Assembly: GCF_900104525.1 (NCBI RefSeq) | Contig: NZ_LT629711.1 | Location: 496,001-560,000 of the forward strand | DNA from: Pedococcus dokdonensis | GTDB lineage: Bacteria > Actinomycetota > Actinomycetes > Actinomycetales > Dermatophilaceae | DNA length: 64,000 nt | Direction of reading: 5' to 3' | Shown: positions 22,268 to 32,024 of the stretch, piece after piece | How positions within the stretch are numbered: position 1 is the stretch's first letter | How the letters are laid out: each line of letters begins with the position of its first letter | Made by a program: the position numbers and the translations under genes | The notes under the pieces: model-generated | Told to the model about the DNA's origin: nothing | Database searches by the model: none | Seen by the model: the letters and a program-made list of their open reading frames with translations, nothing else

Positions 22268-23800
22268 ATGACCACGTTCGTCGACCGCGTCGTGCTGCAC
22301 GTCGCCGCCGGCGACGGTGGCCACGGCGTGGCCTCGGTCAAGCGCGAGAAGTTCAAGCCGCTCGGCGGCCCCGACGGCGGCAACGGCGGGCGGGGTGGCA
22401 ACGTCATCCTGCGGGTCGACCCCAACGTCACCACGCTGCTGGACTACCACCACCACCCCCACCGCAAGGCGACCAACGGCAAGCCGGGCGCCGGTGACGA
22501 GCGCAACGGCGCCGACGGCGGCGACCTCGTCCTGCCCGTGCCCGAGGGCACCGTCGTCAAGGACGGCTCGGGTGCGGTGCTGATGGACCTCGTCGGGCTC
22601 GACGGTGAGTTCATCGTCGCCAAGGGCGGCCGCGGGGGACTGGGCAACAAGGCGCTCGCGTCGGCCCGCCGCAAGGCCCCGGGCTTCGCGCTCCTCGGCG
22701 AACCGGGCGACGCCCTCGACATCGTGCTCGAGCTGAAGTCGCTCGCCGACGTCGCGTTGATCGGCTTCCCGTCCGCGGGCAAGTCCTCGCTCGTCTCGGT
22801 GCTGTCGGCGGCCCGGCCGAAGATCGCCGACTACCCGTTCACGACCCTGGTGCCCAACCTGGGGGTCGTGCAGGCCGGTGACGGCCGGTTCACCATCGCC
22901 GACGTCCCGGGGCTCATCCCCGGCGCCAGCGAGGGCAAGGGCCTGGGGCTGGAGTTCCTGCGCCACGTCGAGCGCTGCTCGGTGCTCGTGCACGTCATCG
23001 ACTGCGCGACGCTCGAGCCGGGCCGCGACCCGATGACCGACCTCGACGTCATCGAGCAGGAGCTGGCGCAGTACGTCCCCGACGAGAGCCTGGGGGGTCG
23101 GCCGCTGGCCGAGCGCACCCGCATCGTCGTGCTCAACAAGGCCGACGTGCCCGACGCACTCGAGCTCGCCGAGCTGGTCAAGCCCGACCTCGAGGCGCGG
23201 GGCATCGAGGTGTTCGTCGTCTCCGCGGTGGCCCACACGGGCCTGCGCGAGCTGACCTTCGCGATGGCCCGGCACGTCGCCGCGGCCCGGGCCGAGATCG
23301 AGGCCGTTGCCGCGGCGACCCCCCAGCGGATCGTCATCCGCCCGAAGGCGGTCGACGACTCGGGCTTCAAGGTGATCCGCGAGAACACCGCAGACGGTGA
23401 GGTGTTCCGGATCGAGGGTGAGCGCCCGACCCGCTGGGTGCGCCAGACCGACTTCTCCAACGACGAGGCCGTCGGCTACCTCGCCGACCGGCTGGGCCGG
23501 GCCGGGGTCGAGGAGGCGCTGTTCAAGGCAGGCGCCGTGGCTGGTGCGACCGTGCTGATCGGGCCCAAGGACAACGCCGTGGTCTTCGACTGGGAGCCCA
23601 CCCTCGTGGCCGGTGCCGAGCTGCTGGGCGCCCGGGGCACCGACCTGCGCCTCGAGGAGGTCAGCCGCCCCACCCGTGACGACAAGCGTGCCGACTACGC
23701 CGAGCGCAGGGTCGCCCGGACCGCGGCACGCGATGAGCTCGCGGCCGAGCGCAAGGCGGGGCACTGGGCCACGGCGAAGGACGAGGACGACGACGAATGA
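22268..23800 (+). CDS. obgE: GTPase Obg/CgtA
   Basis: The 510-residue protein begins [18 protein letters not shown], followed by the glycine-rich Obg fold. The G domain has GFPSAGKSS (about 165-173), DVPG and NKAD, and the OCT domain lies C-terminal. Obg binds the 50S subunit, taking part in ribosome assembly and the stringent response. A -10-like TAGAAT near 22234 and GAGGAG before the ATG suggest its own promoter with a short leader. Its stop overlaps the proB start (ATGA). Confidence 0.97.
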   Translation: MTTFVDRVVLHVAAGDGGHGVASVKREKFKPLGGPDGGNGGRGGNVILRVDPNVTTLLDYHHHPHRKATNGKPGAGDERNGADGGDLVLPVPEGTVVKDGSGAVLMDLVGLDGEFIVAKGGRGGLGNKALASARRKAPGFALLGEPGDALDIVLELKSLADVALIGFPSAGKSSLVSVLSAARPKIADYPFTTLVPNLGVVQAGDGRFTIADVPGLIPGASEGKGLGLEFLRHVERCSVLVHVIDCATLEPGRDPMTDLDVIEQELAQYVPDESLGGRPLAERTRIVVLNKADVPDALELAELVKPDLEARGIEVFVVSAVAHTGLRELTFAMARHVAAARAEIEAVAAATPQRIVIRPKAVDDSGFKVIRENTADGEVFRIEGERPTRWVRQTDFSNDEAVGYLADRLGRAGVEEALFKAGAVAGATVLIGPKDNAVVFDWEPTLVAGAELLGARGTDLRLEEVSRPTRDDKRADYAERRVARTAARDELAAERKAGHWATAKDEDDDE

Positions 23801-24921
23801 GCGCGGCTGACCGCCGGGGCGACGTGGCGCGCGCCCGGCGCCTGGTGGTCAAGGTCGGGTCCTCCAGCCTGACCGACGTCGGGGGCGGCTCGCTCGACGA
23901 GGCGCCCCTGGTCGCCATCGTCGACGCCCTGGCCCAGCGCATCACCGCCGGCCACCAGGTCGTGCTGGTCTCGTCGGGCGCGATCGCCGCCGGCATCGCA
24001 CCGCTGGGACTCGCGAAGCGGCCCTGGGACCTGGCCACCCAGCAGGCGGCGGCGAGCGTGGGGCAGGGAGCCCTCGTCGCGGCATACCAGCGCGCCTTCG
24101 GTGCCCACGGGCTTACCGTCGGGCAGGTGCTGCTGACCGCCGACGACGTCACCCGGCGCTCGCACTACACCAACGCCCGGCGCACCCTCGACCGGCTGCT
24201 CGAGCTGGGCATCGTGCCGATCGTCAACGAGAACGACACGGTGGCCACCCACGAGATCCGGTTCGGCGACAACGACCGGCTCGCGTCGCTGGTCGCCCAC
24301 CTCGTGCACGCCGACGGGCTCGTGCTGCTCACCGACGTCGATGCCCTGTATGACGGGCCGCCCAGCAAGCCGGGGACCCGGCGGGTGCCGACCGTGGTCG
24401 GTGGCGCCGGGCTGGACGACATCGTCATCGGGGGCACCGGGTCGAGCGTCGGCAGCGGTGGCATGGTCACGAAGGTCGAGGCAGCTTCGATCGCGAACGC
24501 GGCGGGCATCACCACCGTGCTGACCAGTGCGGACCGGGTGGCGCAGGCGCTGGCCGGTGAGGACGTCGGCACGGTGTTCGTGCCGACCGGCTCGAGGCGC
24601 ACGTCGCGCAAGCTCTGGCTGGCCCATGCCACGACGCCGATGGGTCGCCTCGTGCTCGACCCGGGTGCCGTGCGGGCGGTGACCGAGCGTCGCACCTCCT
24701 TGCTCCCGGCCGGGATCACCGGGGTGGAGGGGACCTTCTCCGACGGCGACCCGGTCGACCTCTGTGCCCCCGACGGCCGCGTCATCGGCCGCGGGCTGGT
24801 CAACTACACCTCCGCCGAGCTGCCCGGCATGCTGGGCCGGTCGACGCGCGACCTGGCCAAGGAGCTCGGTCCCGAGTACGAGCGCGAGGTCGTCCACCGC
24901 GACGACCTGGCCCTGCTCTAG
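23797..24921 (+). CDS. proB: Glutamate 5-kinase
   Basis: ProB phosphorylates glutamate, the first step to proline. The 374 residues contain the amino acid kinase core ([30 protein letters not shown]) and a C-terminal PUA domain with a [20 protein letters not shown] end. It overlaps the obgE stop by 4 nt. proA, its pathway partner, lies 1.9 kb downstream beyond two minus-strand genes. GGCGGGCCCCGCC just after the stop may act as a small terminator facing the convergent lipoprotein gene. Confidence 0.97.
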   Translation: MSAADRRGDVARARRLVVKVGSSSLTDVGGGSLDEAPLVAIVDALAQRITAGHQVVLVSSGAIAAGIAPLGLAKRPWDLATQQAAASVGQGALVAAYQRAFGAHGLTVGQVLLTADDVTRRSHYTNARRTLDRLLELGIVPIVNENDTVATHEIRFGDNDRLASLVAHLVHADGLVLLTDVDALYDGPPSKPGTRRVPTVVGGAGLDDIVIGGTGSSVGSGGMVTKVEAASIANAAGITTVLTSADRVAQALAGEDVGTVFVPTGSRRTSRKLWLAHATTPMGRLVLDPGAVRAVTERRTSLLPAGITGVEGTFSDGDPVDLCAPDGRVIGRGLVNYTSAELPGMLGRSTRDLAKELGPEYEREVVHRDDLALL

Positions 24922-24940
24922 CGGCGGGCCCCGCCAAGGG

Positions 24941-25870
24941 TCAGCGGACCGGCTGGCCGATGGGCCGTGCGGAGCCCTGCTGGACCGCCCGGCCATCCGC
25001 GAGGCTGAGGACGGTCCGGTCGCCGAGCGCCCGGTCGAGCCGCACGTCGACCGTGCGGATGGCCCCGATGGCGGCGCAGGCGATGTCCTGGCCGGTGGGC
25101 TCACGCGGCACCTCGAGCACGGTGACGACCACCGCCCGGTCCGACTCGAACGCCTCGCCCCGGTAGTCGCCACCGCAGGCCCCCGGCTCGGCCGGCTTGC
25201 CGGTGAAGGTCAGCGTCAGGGTCCGGCCGCCACCACCCAGCTCGAACGACTCCACCCCCTGTCCGTCACCCGGCGCAGGCGACCAGTCCACCGGGGTCCT
25301 CACGAGTCCCGATGCCGGCAGCGCCACCCGGAGCAGCCTCACCGCCGTGCCCTCCAGCGAGAACCGCCACGCGGGCACCTGGACCTGGCCGGCCGAGGTG
25401 CGGACGTCCATGGTGGTCAGCTCCGCGCCGGTGACGCGCAGGTCGGTGCAGCCGCCACAGTCGGTCCGTCGCGCGGTCATCGCGGCCAGGGCGTCGCCCG
25501 CCGAGATGACGGTGCCGGAGACGCCGGCACCCGGACGGTTGAGGGACTTGCCCTTGCCGGGTGCGGCGGGAAGTGGCGCGGCCTGCACGAGGTGGCCGGT
25601 GAGCCAGGCCAGCTTGGCGTTCTCGCCGACCGCCGGCTCCCAGTCGGCGTCCTGCTGCTCCAGCTGCTCGCCGAGGTCGAGGGCGGGGGAGCCGCCACCT
25701 GCCTTCGCGTAGCGATCCGCCAGGTCGGCGGCCCGCTTCGCCCGGTCCGCGTGGTCCTGGGTCGGTGATGACGACCCGGGACCGGTCGGGTTGCTGCCGA
25801 CGGACCCACAGGCGGTCAGCAGCGTGGCGGCCAGGGCGGTCGAGACCAGGGCGGGGGAGAGCCTGCGCAT
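24941..25870 (-). CDS. Predicted lipoprotein of unknown function
   Basis: The 309-residue protein starts with a lipoprotein signal peptide, MRRLSPALVSTALAATLLTA followed by Cys21, so it should be diacylglyceryl-anchored outside the membrane. After a Ser/Pro/Gly linker comes a short helical segment, then a beta-rich domain with paired cysteines (TDCGGCTD and ACGGD) that could form disulfides. I do not recognise the family. A longer frame begins at GTG 25915, but the lipobox places the true start at 25870. It lies between proB and pdxY and converges on proB. Confidence 0.8.
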   Translation of the reverse strand: MRRLSPALVSTALAATLLTACGSVGSNPTGPGSSSPTQDHADRAKRAADLADRYAKAGGGSPALDLGEQLEQQDADWEPAVGENAKLAWLTGHLVQAAPLPAAPGKGKSLNRPGAGVSGTVISAGDALAAMTARRTDCGGCTDLRVTGAELTTMDVRTSAGQVQVPAWRFSLEGTAVRLLRVALPASGLVRTPVDWSPAPGDGQGVESFELGGGGRTLTLTFTGKPAEPGACGGDYRGEAFESDRAVVVTVLEVPREPTGQDIACAAIGAIRTVDVRLDRALGDRTVLSLADGRAVQQGSARPIGQPVR

Positions 25871-25927
25871 GACCGTGTGACGCCCGGGCGGGTGGATCGG
25901 TTGCGCCCTGCTCACGGTGTGCCCGCC

Positions 25928-26788
25928 TCAGTCGAGACGGGTGACCTCGAACTGGAGCCGGGGCTCGGCGATGGTGGCCTGCGACTGCACGAGCTGGAGC
26001 TCGCGCTCGCCGGACTCGAGGGTCGTCTGAAGCAGGTCGAAGACGCTGCTCGCCGTGCGGGCCAGGGCCAGCCCGGGGTCGCCGGTCTCGAGCAGGTGGG
26101 CGGTGAAGAGGGCTGCCGTGACGTCGCCCGAGCCGTTGGCCTTCATCGGCAGCCGGGGGGTCTGGACGATCCACGCCCCGTCGTCGGTCACGGCCATCAT
26201 CTCGATCGTGCCCTGCGGGGCGTCGGGTCGCTCGACACTGGTCACCAGGACCGTCGAGGGACCCATCGCCCGGGCCAGCTCGACCGAGGCGAGGGTGTCC
26301 TCGATGCTGCGTGGCTCGGTGCCGGTGAGGAACCCCAGCTCGAACTGGTTGGGCGTGATCAGGTCGGCGGCCGGCACCACCCGCTCGCGCAGCAGGACCG
26401 GGATCGCCGGGTGCACGAAACAGCCGCTCTTGGCGTTGCCCATCACCGGGTCGCAGGCGTAGATGGCGGCCGGGTTGGCGGCCTTCACCCGGGCCACCGC
26501 GTCGAGGATGACGTCACCGATGTCCTCGCCGCCCTGGTAGCCGGACAGGACCGCGTCGACGCCCGGGAAGGCCCCGCGCTCCTCGACGCCCCGGATCACC
26601 GCGCGGACGTCGTCCGCGCGGAGCAGCGGGCCGCGCCACTCGCCGTACCCGGTGTGGTTGGAGAAGTGCACCGTGTGGACCGGCCACACCTCCACCCCGA
26701 GCCGCTGGAGCGGGAACACCGCGGCGCTGTTGCCGACGTGGCCGTACGCGACGGAGGACTGGATCGACAGGATGCTCACCCGCGCCAT
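25928..26788 (-). CDS. pdxY: Pyridoxal kinase PdxY
   Basis: The 286-residue ribokinase-fold enzyme phosphorylates pyridoxal to PLP in B6 salvage. [20 protein letters not shown] at the N-terminus, [24 protein letters not shown], and [14 protein letters not shown] with the catalytic Asp near residue 227 are all typical of PdxY. The ATG has GGCACT ending about 6 nt before it, a possible leaderless start. It diverges from proA; both promoters must lie in the 68-bp gap. Confidence 0.95.
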   Translation of the reverse strand: MARVSILSIQSSVAYGHVGNSAAVFPLQRLGVEVWPVHTVHFSNHTGYGEWRGPLLRADDVRAVIRGVEERGAFPGVDAVLSGYQGGEDIGDVILDAVARVKAANPAAIYACDPVMGNAKSGCFVHPAIPVLLRERVVPAADLITPNQFELGFLTGTEPRSIEDTLASVELARAMGPSTVLVTSVERPDAPQGTIEMMAVTDDGAWIVQTPRLPMKANGSGDVTAALFTAHLLETGDPGLALARTASSVFDLLQTTLESGERELQLVQSQATIAEPRLQFEVTRLD

Positions 26789-26834
26789 TCAACCAGTGCC
26801 ACGCCGCCTGCTGGACGGGCGAGGAGCCGCGCGG

Positions 26835-26850
26835 CCACGCGGCATACCCT
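26835..26850 (+). promoter_or_regulatory. proA -10 element overlapping an iterated-motif copy
   Basis: CCACGCGGCATACCCT joins the inverse of GGTATGCCGCGTGG to a -10-like TACCCT (26845-26850) that ends 6 nt before the proA ATG. TACCCT sits in the same position relative to the starts at 10543 and 58317. Confidence 0.55.
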
Positions 26851-26856
26851 TGGGGC

Positions 26857-28149
26857 ATGGCTGAGAACGACCGGGTGATCGACCCCGGCGCCGTCGAGCA
26901 GGTGGCCGCCGCGGCCCGCGCGGCACGCGTCGCCTCCCGCAGGCTGGCGCTGCTGTCGCGCGCCGACAAGGACGCTGCCCTCCATGCCCTCGCCGACGCC
27001 CTCGACGGCGCCGCAGACCGCATCGTCACCGCCAACGGCGACGACCTCGCCCGCGGGCGTGACTCCGGTATGCCGCAGGGCCTGCTCGACCGGCTCGCCC
27101 TGGACCCGCAGCGGGTCGCCGCCGCGGCGCAGGCGCTGCGCGACGTCGCCGCGCTGCCCGACCCCGTGGGCGAGGTGGTGCGGGGCTCGACCCTGGCCAA
27201 CGGGCTGCAGATCCGTCAGGTGCGGGTGCCGATGGGCGTCGTGGGCATGGTCTACGAGGCGCGTCCCAACGTCACCGTCGACGCGGCCGGGCTGGGTCTG
27301 AAGTCCGGCAACGCGGTGATCCTGCGGGGCGGCTCGGCCGCCGAGTCGACCAACCGCGCGCTGGTCGACGTCATGCGTGCCGGGCTGGAGTCACAGGGCC
27401 TGCCCGCCGATGCCATCACGCTGCTCGAGGGCGGGCGCGAGGCCGTGCGCGCGCTGCTCACCGCCCGCGGGCTGGTCGACCTGATCATCCCTCGGGGCGG
27501 GGCCGGGCTGATCCAGACCGTCGTCACCGAGTCGACGGTGCCTGTCATCGAGACCGGCGTCGGCATCGTGCACGTCTACGTCGACGCAGCCGCCGACCTC
27601 GACAAGGCGCTCGCGATCACGGTCAACTCCAAGACCCACCGGCCGAGCGTCTGCAACGCCGCGGAGTCGCTGCTCGTGCACGAGGGCGTGGCCGCGGACT
27701 TCCTGCCCAAGGTGCTGGCCGAGCTGTCCGGTGCCGGGGTGGTGCTGCACACCGACCCGGCTGCCGGCGCGGCGGCCGAGGCTGCAGGGGTGCCGCACGA
27801 GACCGCCACCGACCAGGACTACGGCACCGAGTTCCTCGCGCTCGAGATGAGCGTGCGGGTCGTGCCCGACCTCGACGCGGCGCTCGAGCACATCCGGACC
27901 TTCAGCTCCGGCCACACCGAGGCGATCGTGACCGAGGACCGGGCCGCGGCACGGCGCTTCACCACCGAGGTGGACGCCGCCGCCGTGATGGTCAACGCGT
28001 CCACCCGGTTCACCGACGGTGGGGAGTTCGGGTTCGGCGCGGAGATCGGGATCTCCACGCAGAAGCTGCACGCGAGGGGCCCGATGGCGCTGCCCGAGCT
28101 GACCACCACGAAGTGGGTCGTCGAGGGCGATGGACAGGTGCGCTCCTGA
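26857..28149 (+). CDS. proA: Glutamate-5-semialdehyde dehydrogenase (gamma-glutamyl phosphate reductase)
   Basis: ProA reduces gamma-glutamyl phosphate, the product of ProB, using NADPH. The 430 residues show [26 protein letters not shown]-like and PRGGAGLI segments, and the catalytic Cys near residue 266 in RPSVCNAAE. An iterated-motif copy at 27067 gives Ser-Gly-Met-Pro codons. The -10-like TACCCT 6 nt upstream implies a leaderless mRNA. Confidence 0.97.
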   Translation: MAENDRVIDPGAVEQVAAAARAARVASRRLALLSRADKDAALHALADALDGAADRIVTANGDDLARGRDSGMPQGLLDRLALDPQRVAAAAQALRDVAALPDPVGEVVRGSTLANGLQIRQVRVPMGVVGMVYEARPNVTVDAAGLGLKSGNAVILRGGSAAESTNRALVDVMRAGLESQGLPADAITLLEGGREAVRALLTARGLVDLIIPRGGAGLIQTVVTESTVPVIETGVGIVHVYVDAAADLDKALAITVNSKTHRPSVCNAAESLLVHEGVAADFLPKVLAELSGAGVVLHTDPAAGAAAEAAGVPHETATDQDYGTEFLALEMSVRVVPDLDAALEHIRTFSSGHTEAIVTEDRAAARRFTTEVDAAAVMVNASTRFTDGGEFGFGAEIGISTQKLHARGPMALPELTTTKWVVEGDGQVRS

Positions 28150-28200
28150 GCCAGCCACGCCGCATACCGAGGGGCTGCCACGTCCGGCGCCACGAACTGG

Positions 28201-28236
28201 CAGGATGAGCGCCCGTGGAAGGCACTGAGTAGTTTG
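28201..28236 (+). promoter_or_regulatory. Duplicated start region with a 5-codon upstream ORF
   Basis: GTGGAAGGCACTGAG (28215-28229) is repeated 19 bp later as TTGGAAGGCACTGAG (28234-28248). The first copy reads Val-Glu-Gly-Thr-Glu and then TAG at 28230-28232; the second copy opens the methyltransferase frame one base after that stop. CAGGAT at 28201-28206 is a -10-like element 8 nt before the first GTG. Confidence 0.7.
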
Positions 28237-28929
28237 GAAGGCACTGAGGTCCGCAAGCTGGCCGCGCTCGAGGACGCCCACTGGTGGTACCGCGAGCGCC
28301 GGCACCTGCTGGCACGGATGATCGACGGGCTCCGCCCCGGCACCGCGCTCGACATCGGCGCCGCGGGTGGCGGCAACACCCGGGTGCTGCGCGCGCACGG
28401 CTGGTCCGTCAGCGCGCTCGAGTACGGCGCCGACGGTGCGGAGGTCGCCGCCGAGCGTGGGCTCGCCGTCGTGCGCGGTGACGCCACCGCGCTGCCGGTG
28501 GGGGACGCCAGCCTCGACCTCGTCGTCGCGTTCGACGTCCTGGAGCACATCGTCGACGACGACACCGCGGTCGCGGAGGTCCACCGGTCCCTGCGCCCGG
28601 ACGGCATGTTCCTGATCGCCGTGCCCGCCGATCCCAGGCTGTGGTCGGAGCACGACGTCGCGGTCGACCACGTCCGCCGCTACACCCGCGCAACCCTGCG
28701 GGCGGTGCTCGAGCGCAACGGCTTCGAGGTGCTGTCGATGACGTCCTGGAACGTGCTGCTGCGCCCCGTCGTGGCACTGCGCCGCAAGAAAGCCAGCGGC
28801 TCCGACCTGGAGACGGTGCACCCCGTCGTCAACCTCGGGCTGCGCGCGATCGTGACGGTCGAGCGCTACCTGCCGGTGAAGGCTATGCCCGGGGTGACGT
28901 TGATGGTTCGGGCTCGTCCACGGCGGTGA
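28234..28929 (+). CDS. Class I SAM-dependent methyltransferase
   Basis: The 231-residue protein begins at TTG (the second copy of a duplicated start region) and contains EDAHWWYRERR, the SAM loop ALDIGAAGGGNTR (about 38-50), and DLVVAFDVLEHIVDD as motif II. This pattern belongs to Methyltransf_11-type enzymes often found beside polyprenol-linked glycosyltransferases. It converges on a GT2 gene and overlaps its 3' end by 47 bp. The substrate is unknown; a role in glycolipid or cell-surface modification is a guess from context. Confidence 0.85.
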   Translation: MEGTEVRKLAALEDAHWWYRERRHLLARMIDGLRPGTALDIGAAGGGNTRVLRAHGWSVSALEYGADGAEVAAERGLAVVRGDATALPVGDASLDLVVAFDVLEHIVDDDTAVAEVHRSLRPDGMFLIAVPADPRLWSEHDVAVDHVRRYTRATLRAVLERNGFEVLSMTSWNVLLRPVVALRRKKASGSDLETVHPVVNLGLRAIVTVERYLPVKAMPGVTLMVRARPRR

Positions 28930-29863
28930 CCGGACCGGTCAGCGAGTCGTAGGCCACGAAGTAGGTGGGCCGCGCCTGCAGGTGGGCGTACATCCGTCCG
29001 ACGTACTCGCCGAGGATCCCGACGCACAGCAGCTGGACGGCCCCCACGCCCGCGACGGCCACGACCGTCGACGTCCAACCGGGGAGGGTGTGGCCCAGCG
29101 CGCTGGCGACCAGCGCGTACGCCAGCAGCAGCAGCGCCGCAACCCCGCCCAGGAGCCCCAGCCAGGTGGCTGCGCGCAGGGGAGCGGTGGAGAAGCCGGT
29201 CACGCTGTCGAGCGAGAGCCGGATCATCTTGGACAGCGGGTACTTCGAGCTGCCGGCGGCCCGCTCGTCGCGGCGGTAGGTCACCGAGGTCGAGGGGAAG
29301 CCGAGCGCGGGCACCACGAAACGCAGTACCCGGTGGTGCTCGGGCAGGGAGTTGATGGCGTCGACGGTCGCGCGGGACATCAGCCGGTAGTCCCCGGCAT
29401 CGACCTGCGCGTGCGTGCCGGAGAGCAGACGGATGACCCGGTAGAAGCCCTTCGCGCTGAGCCGCTTGAACGCGGAGTCGCTGGACCGGTCGGAACGCAC
29501 GCCGTAGACGACGTCGGCACGCTGTGCACGGGCCTGGGCCAGCATCTCCGGGATCACCTCGGGCGGGTCCTGGAGATCGGCGTCGAGGGTGACCACGTAG
29601 TCACCGCGGGCGCTCGCCAGCCCGGCGGAGATGGCGGCCTGGTGGCCGGCATTGGCGCGCAGCCGGACGATCCGCAGCTGTGGCCAGTCGCGCATCAGGC
29701 GCTGCAGGACGGCGGGGGAGAGGTCGTCGCTGCCGTCGTCGACCGTGAGCACCTCGTAGGTGGTGCCGAGCCCGTCGGCCACCGGTCGCAGCCGGGCCAC
29801 GAGCAACGGCAGGACGTCCTCCTCGTTGTACACGGGGATGACGATGCTGAGCTCGGGGGACAT
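28883..29863 (-). CDS. GT2 glycosyltransferase, dolichyl-phosphate mannosyltransferase / GtrB-like
   Basis: The 326-residue protein has a GT-A domain, LSIVIPVYNEEDVLPLLV at the N-terminus and the metal-binding D94-A-D96 in TLDADLQDPPE, then two membrane segments in the last 100 residues. This architecture transfers a sugar from a nucleotide to polyprenyl phosphate at the inner face of the membrane. The acceptor sugar and flippase are not encoded nearby. Its 3' end overlaps the convergent methyltransferase. Confidence 0.9.
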   Translation of the reverse strand: MSPELSIVIPVYNEEDVLPLLVARLRPVADGLGTTYEVLTVDDGSDDLSPAVLQRLMRDWPQLRIVRLRANAGHQAAISAGLASARGDYVVTLDADLQDPPEVIPEMLAQARAQRADVVYGVRSDRSSDSAFKRLSAKGFYRVIRLLSGTHAQVDAGDYRLMSRATVDAINSLPEHHRVLRFVVPALGFPSTSVTYRRDERAAGSSKYPLSKMIRLSLDSVTGFSTAPLRAATWLGLLGGVAALLLLAYALVASALGHTLPGWTSTVVAVAGVGAVQLLCVGILGEYVGRMYAHLQARPTYFVAYDSLTGPVTAVDEPEPSTSPRA

Positions 29864-30630
29864 GCCCCAAGGTTACGGGGATCGATGGCCGGGGAGGTGG
29901 GACCTGGCACCCTTGCGGCCGAACGCTGGACGCCGCGCCCTGAACAAACGGGTGAGGGCCCCTCGAAGTATGAGTTCGAGGGGCCCTCGGGTGGTGATCC
30001 GACCCGGCCGCTGGCAGAACCAGCTGCTGGGTGGACCGCCGGTGCGGAGTCCGGCACCACCGAGGTGGTGCCCTGTCCGCTGCGGGTGTCGCGTCCACCG
30101 AGGTGGTCGCGGCTCCCACGTGTGGTGTCGGTGTCCCCCACCGAAGTGGGTGCGGTGTCAGCCACGGGTGCGGGTCCTGCTGTCACCGAGGTGACGGCAC
30201 TTCCCACGGGTGCGGGTCCTGCTGTCACCGAGGTGACGGCACTTCCCACGATTGGTGCAGCTCCTGGGCCGGCGAACCGCCCCACGTGCTCCACCGGTCG
30301 ACCGCCCACTCTCCCCGGCGGACCGGGTGTCGTGGCCACTGCGACGATGGCGCCTCCGAGTGCTCCGGCGAACCGGCGCACCATCGGCGATGCGATCTGG
30401 TCAACGGGCCCGGCATTCCTCCGCGGCGTCGCCCGCGGACCTGTCCGCCCGAAGGCTTCGAGGACCTCGTCCGAGCTAACCCGGTCGAGGCGGTCGTCCG
30501 TTATCCGGTTGACCTGTGCCCCTGCCTCGTGGCCGTCCCGAGTTTCCTCGTCTCGACCCTCCGACCGGAGCGCGTGAGAGATTTCTAGTGGCCCGATCCG
30601 TTGTGCCGCAATAGGTTTCGCGCACCTTTT
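29864..30630. other. Long intergenic region with iterated dyads; no supported gene
   Basis: Open frames exist on both strands, but codon third positions are mixed and no family is visible. GAGGGCCCCTCGAA (29954-29967) pairs with TTCGAGGGGCCCTC (29975-29988). Five dyads centred on ACCGAGGT or ACCGAAGT lie at about 30062, 30100, 30143, 30188 and 30230, the last two within near-identical 42-bp repeats. On the minus strand this reads as a weak Thr-Ser-Val protein repeat, so a diverged gene is not excluded. Confidence 0.55.
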
Positions 30631-30720
30631 TTCATCCACGGGTTTCCCACACGATTGTCCACACCCACCCGTGCGCAACCCACAGGTTGTGCACACCCCT
30701 GTGCACAACATCCGTGGACA
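30631..30720. promoter_or_regulatory. Cluster of DnaA-box-like sequences
   Basis: TTGTCCACA at 30655-30663 equals the actinobacterial DnaA box as I remember it. GTTGTGCACA-CCCC-TGTGCACAAC (30686-30709) is a perfect inverted repeat holding two opposed TTGTGCACA boxes. TTCATCCACG at 30631 and CCGTGGACA near 30712 are weaker matches. No dnaA, dnaN or other oriC gene is nearby, so this would be an accessory DnaA-binding site. Confidence 0.55.
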
Positions 30721-30788
30721 GCGGGGACTTGCGCAGCCGGTCGGCGAGGGTCGTGGGGTGCAGCCCGCCGACGGGTAGGCTGTGCGCC

Positions 30789-31031
30789 ATGTCGTCTGTC
30801 ACCAGCCTGGTCGCCGCTGCCGAAGAGCACACCCGCGAGCTGCCGATGTCGCCCTACGCGTTCGGCGCGGTCGCGTTCGGCGCCTTCCTCCTCGGGCTCG
30901 CGGTGCTCTGGTTCTTCCGCGGCACCGCTCAGAAGATCGCCGCCGGCCACGGCCCGCACGGCAGCGACTACCAGGGCGAGGGCCAGGCGGCCCGCGAGGC
31001 CGGCTCCGACCACCACGGCGGCCACCACTGA
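30789..31031 (+). CDS. Small single-pass membrane protein beside nadD
   Basis: The 80-residue protein has an acidic N-terminus, one membrane segment (about residues 22-44, [20 protein letters not shown]) and a hydrophilic tail rich in Gly and His ending DHHGGHH. The ATG has TAGGCT ending 7 nt before it. The stop is 3 bases from the nadD start, so they are co-transcribed. Such a small membrane protein upstream of nadD occurs in related actinobacteria as I recall; its function is unknown. Confidence 0.78.
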   Translation: MSSVTSLVAAAEEHTRELPMSPYAFGAVAFGAFLLGLAVLWFFRGTAQKIAAGHGPHGSDYQGEGQAAREAGSDHHGGHH

Positions 31032-31033
31032 GC

Positions 31034-31642
31034 ATGCGTCTCGGGGTGATGGGCGGGACGTTCGACCCGATCCACCACGGCCACCTCGTCGCCGCCTCCG
31101 AGGTCCAGACCCGGTTCGGGCTCGATGAGGTCGTCTTCGTCCCCACCGGCCAGCCGTGGCAGAAGGACGAGCGCGAGGTCAGCCCGGCCGAGCACCGCTA
31201 CCTCATGACGGTGGTCGCGACGGCGTCCAACCCGCGGTTCACCGTCAGCCGGGTCGACATCGACCGGCCCGGGCCCACCTTCACGATCGACACCCTGCGC
31301 GACCTGCGCGGTCAGCGCCCCGACGCCGAGCTGTTCTTCATCACCGGCGCCGATGCCCTGGCCCAGATCCTGTCGTGGAAGGATGCCGAGGAGCTGTTCG
31401 ACCTCGCCCACTTCATCGGGGTGACCCGACCGGGATACGTGCTCTCCGAGAGTGGCCTGCCCGCCGACCGGGTGACCCTCCAGGAGGTGCCCGCGATGGC
31501 GATCAGCTCCACCGACTGCCGGGCGCGCGTCGAGCGCGCCGAACCCGTCTGGTACCTCGTGCCGGACGGCGTGGTCCAGTACGTCAACAAGTACCACCTG
31601 TATGCCGCCGACTCACCTGTCGGCGCCCCAGCACGACCGTAG
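31034..31642 (+). CDS. nadD: Nicotinate-nucleotide adenylyltransferase
   Basis: NadD joins ATP and nicotinate mononucleotide to form deamido-NAD. The 202-residue protein begins [20 protein letters not shown], with the nucleotidyltransferase GTFDPIHxGH motif, and has the C-terminal [10 protein letters not shown] (an ISST-R motif). The ATG at 31034 lies 3 nt after the previous stop. rsfS follows within 7 nt, matching the conserved nadD-rsfS-phosphatase order. Confidence 0.96.
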   Translation: MRLGVMGGTFDPIHHGHLVAASEVQTRFGLDEVVFVPTGQPWQKDEREVSPAEHRYLMTVVATASNPRFTVSRVDIDRPGPTFTIDTLRDLRGQRPDAELFFITGADALAQILSWKDAEELFDLAHFIGVTRPGYVLSESGLPADRVTLQEVPAMAISSTDCRARVERAEPVWYLVPDGVVQYVNKYHLYAADSPVGAPARP

Positions 31643-31649
31643 GAGAGCA

Positions 31650-32024
31650 GTGCCCGCCACCGAACGATCCCTCGACCTGGCCAGGACGGCCGCCCGAGCC
31701 GCCGACGACAAGCTCGCCACCACCGTGGCCGGCATCGACGTCAGCGAGCAGCTCGCCCTCACCGACGTCTTCGTCATCGTGTCGGCCAGCACCGACCGGC
31801 AGGTCGGCGCCATCGTCGACGAGGTCGAGGACCAGCTCCGTGAGAGGGGCGCCAAGCCGATCCGCCGCGAGGGCGAGCGCGACGGCCGCTGGGTGCTGCT
31901 CGACTTCGGCGACATCGTGGTCCACGTCCAGCACGACGAGGAGCGGGAGTTCTACGAGCTCGAGCGGCTCTGGAAGGACTGCCCCGAGATCGACCTCGGA
32001 GTGCCCAAGCGCCGGGACGCATGA
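31650..32024 (+). CDS. rsfS: Ribosomal silencing factor RsfS
   Basis: RsfS binds L14 on the 50S subunit and blocks joining to 30S in starvation. The 124 residues contain the Iojap-family segment ALTDVFVIVSASTDRQVGAI and WVLLDFGDIVVHV. The GTG start is preceded by AGGAGAG. The stop overlaps the phosphatase start (ATGA). Confidence 0.95.
   Translation: MPATERSLDLARTAARAADDKLATTVAGIDVSEQLALTDVFVIVSASTDRQVGAIVDEVEDQLRERGAKPIRREGERDGRWVLLDFGDIVVHVQHDEEREFYELERLWKDCPEIDLGVPKRRDA

Noticed and set aside
29695..30711. Minus-strand ORF of 338 codons with Thr-Ser-Val repeats
   Set aside because: Third codon positions are not consistently G/C as in real genes here, its end is a shadow of the GT2 gene, and no domain is visible. 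Kept only as an open possibility.
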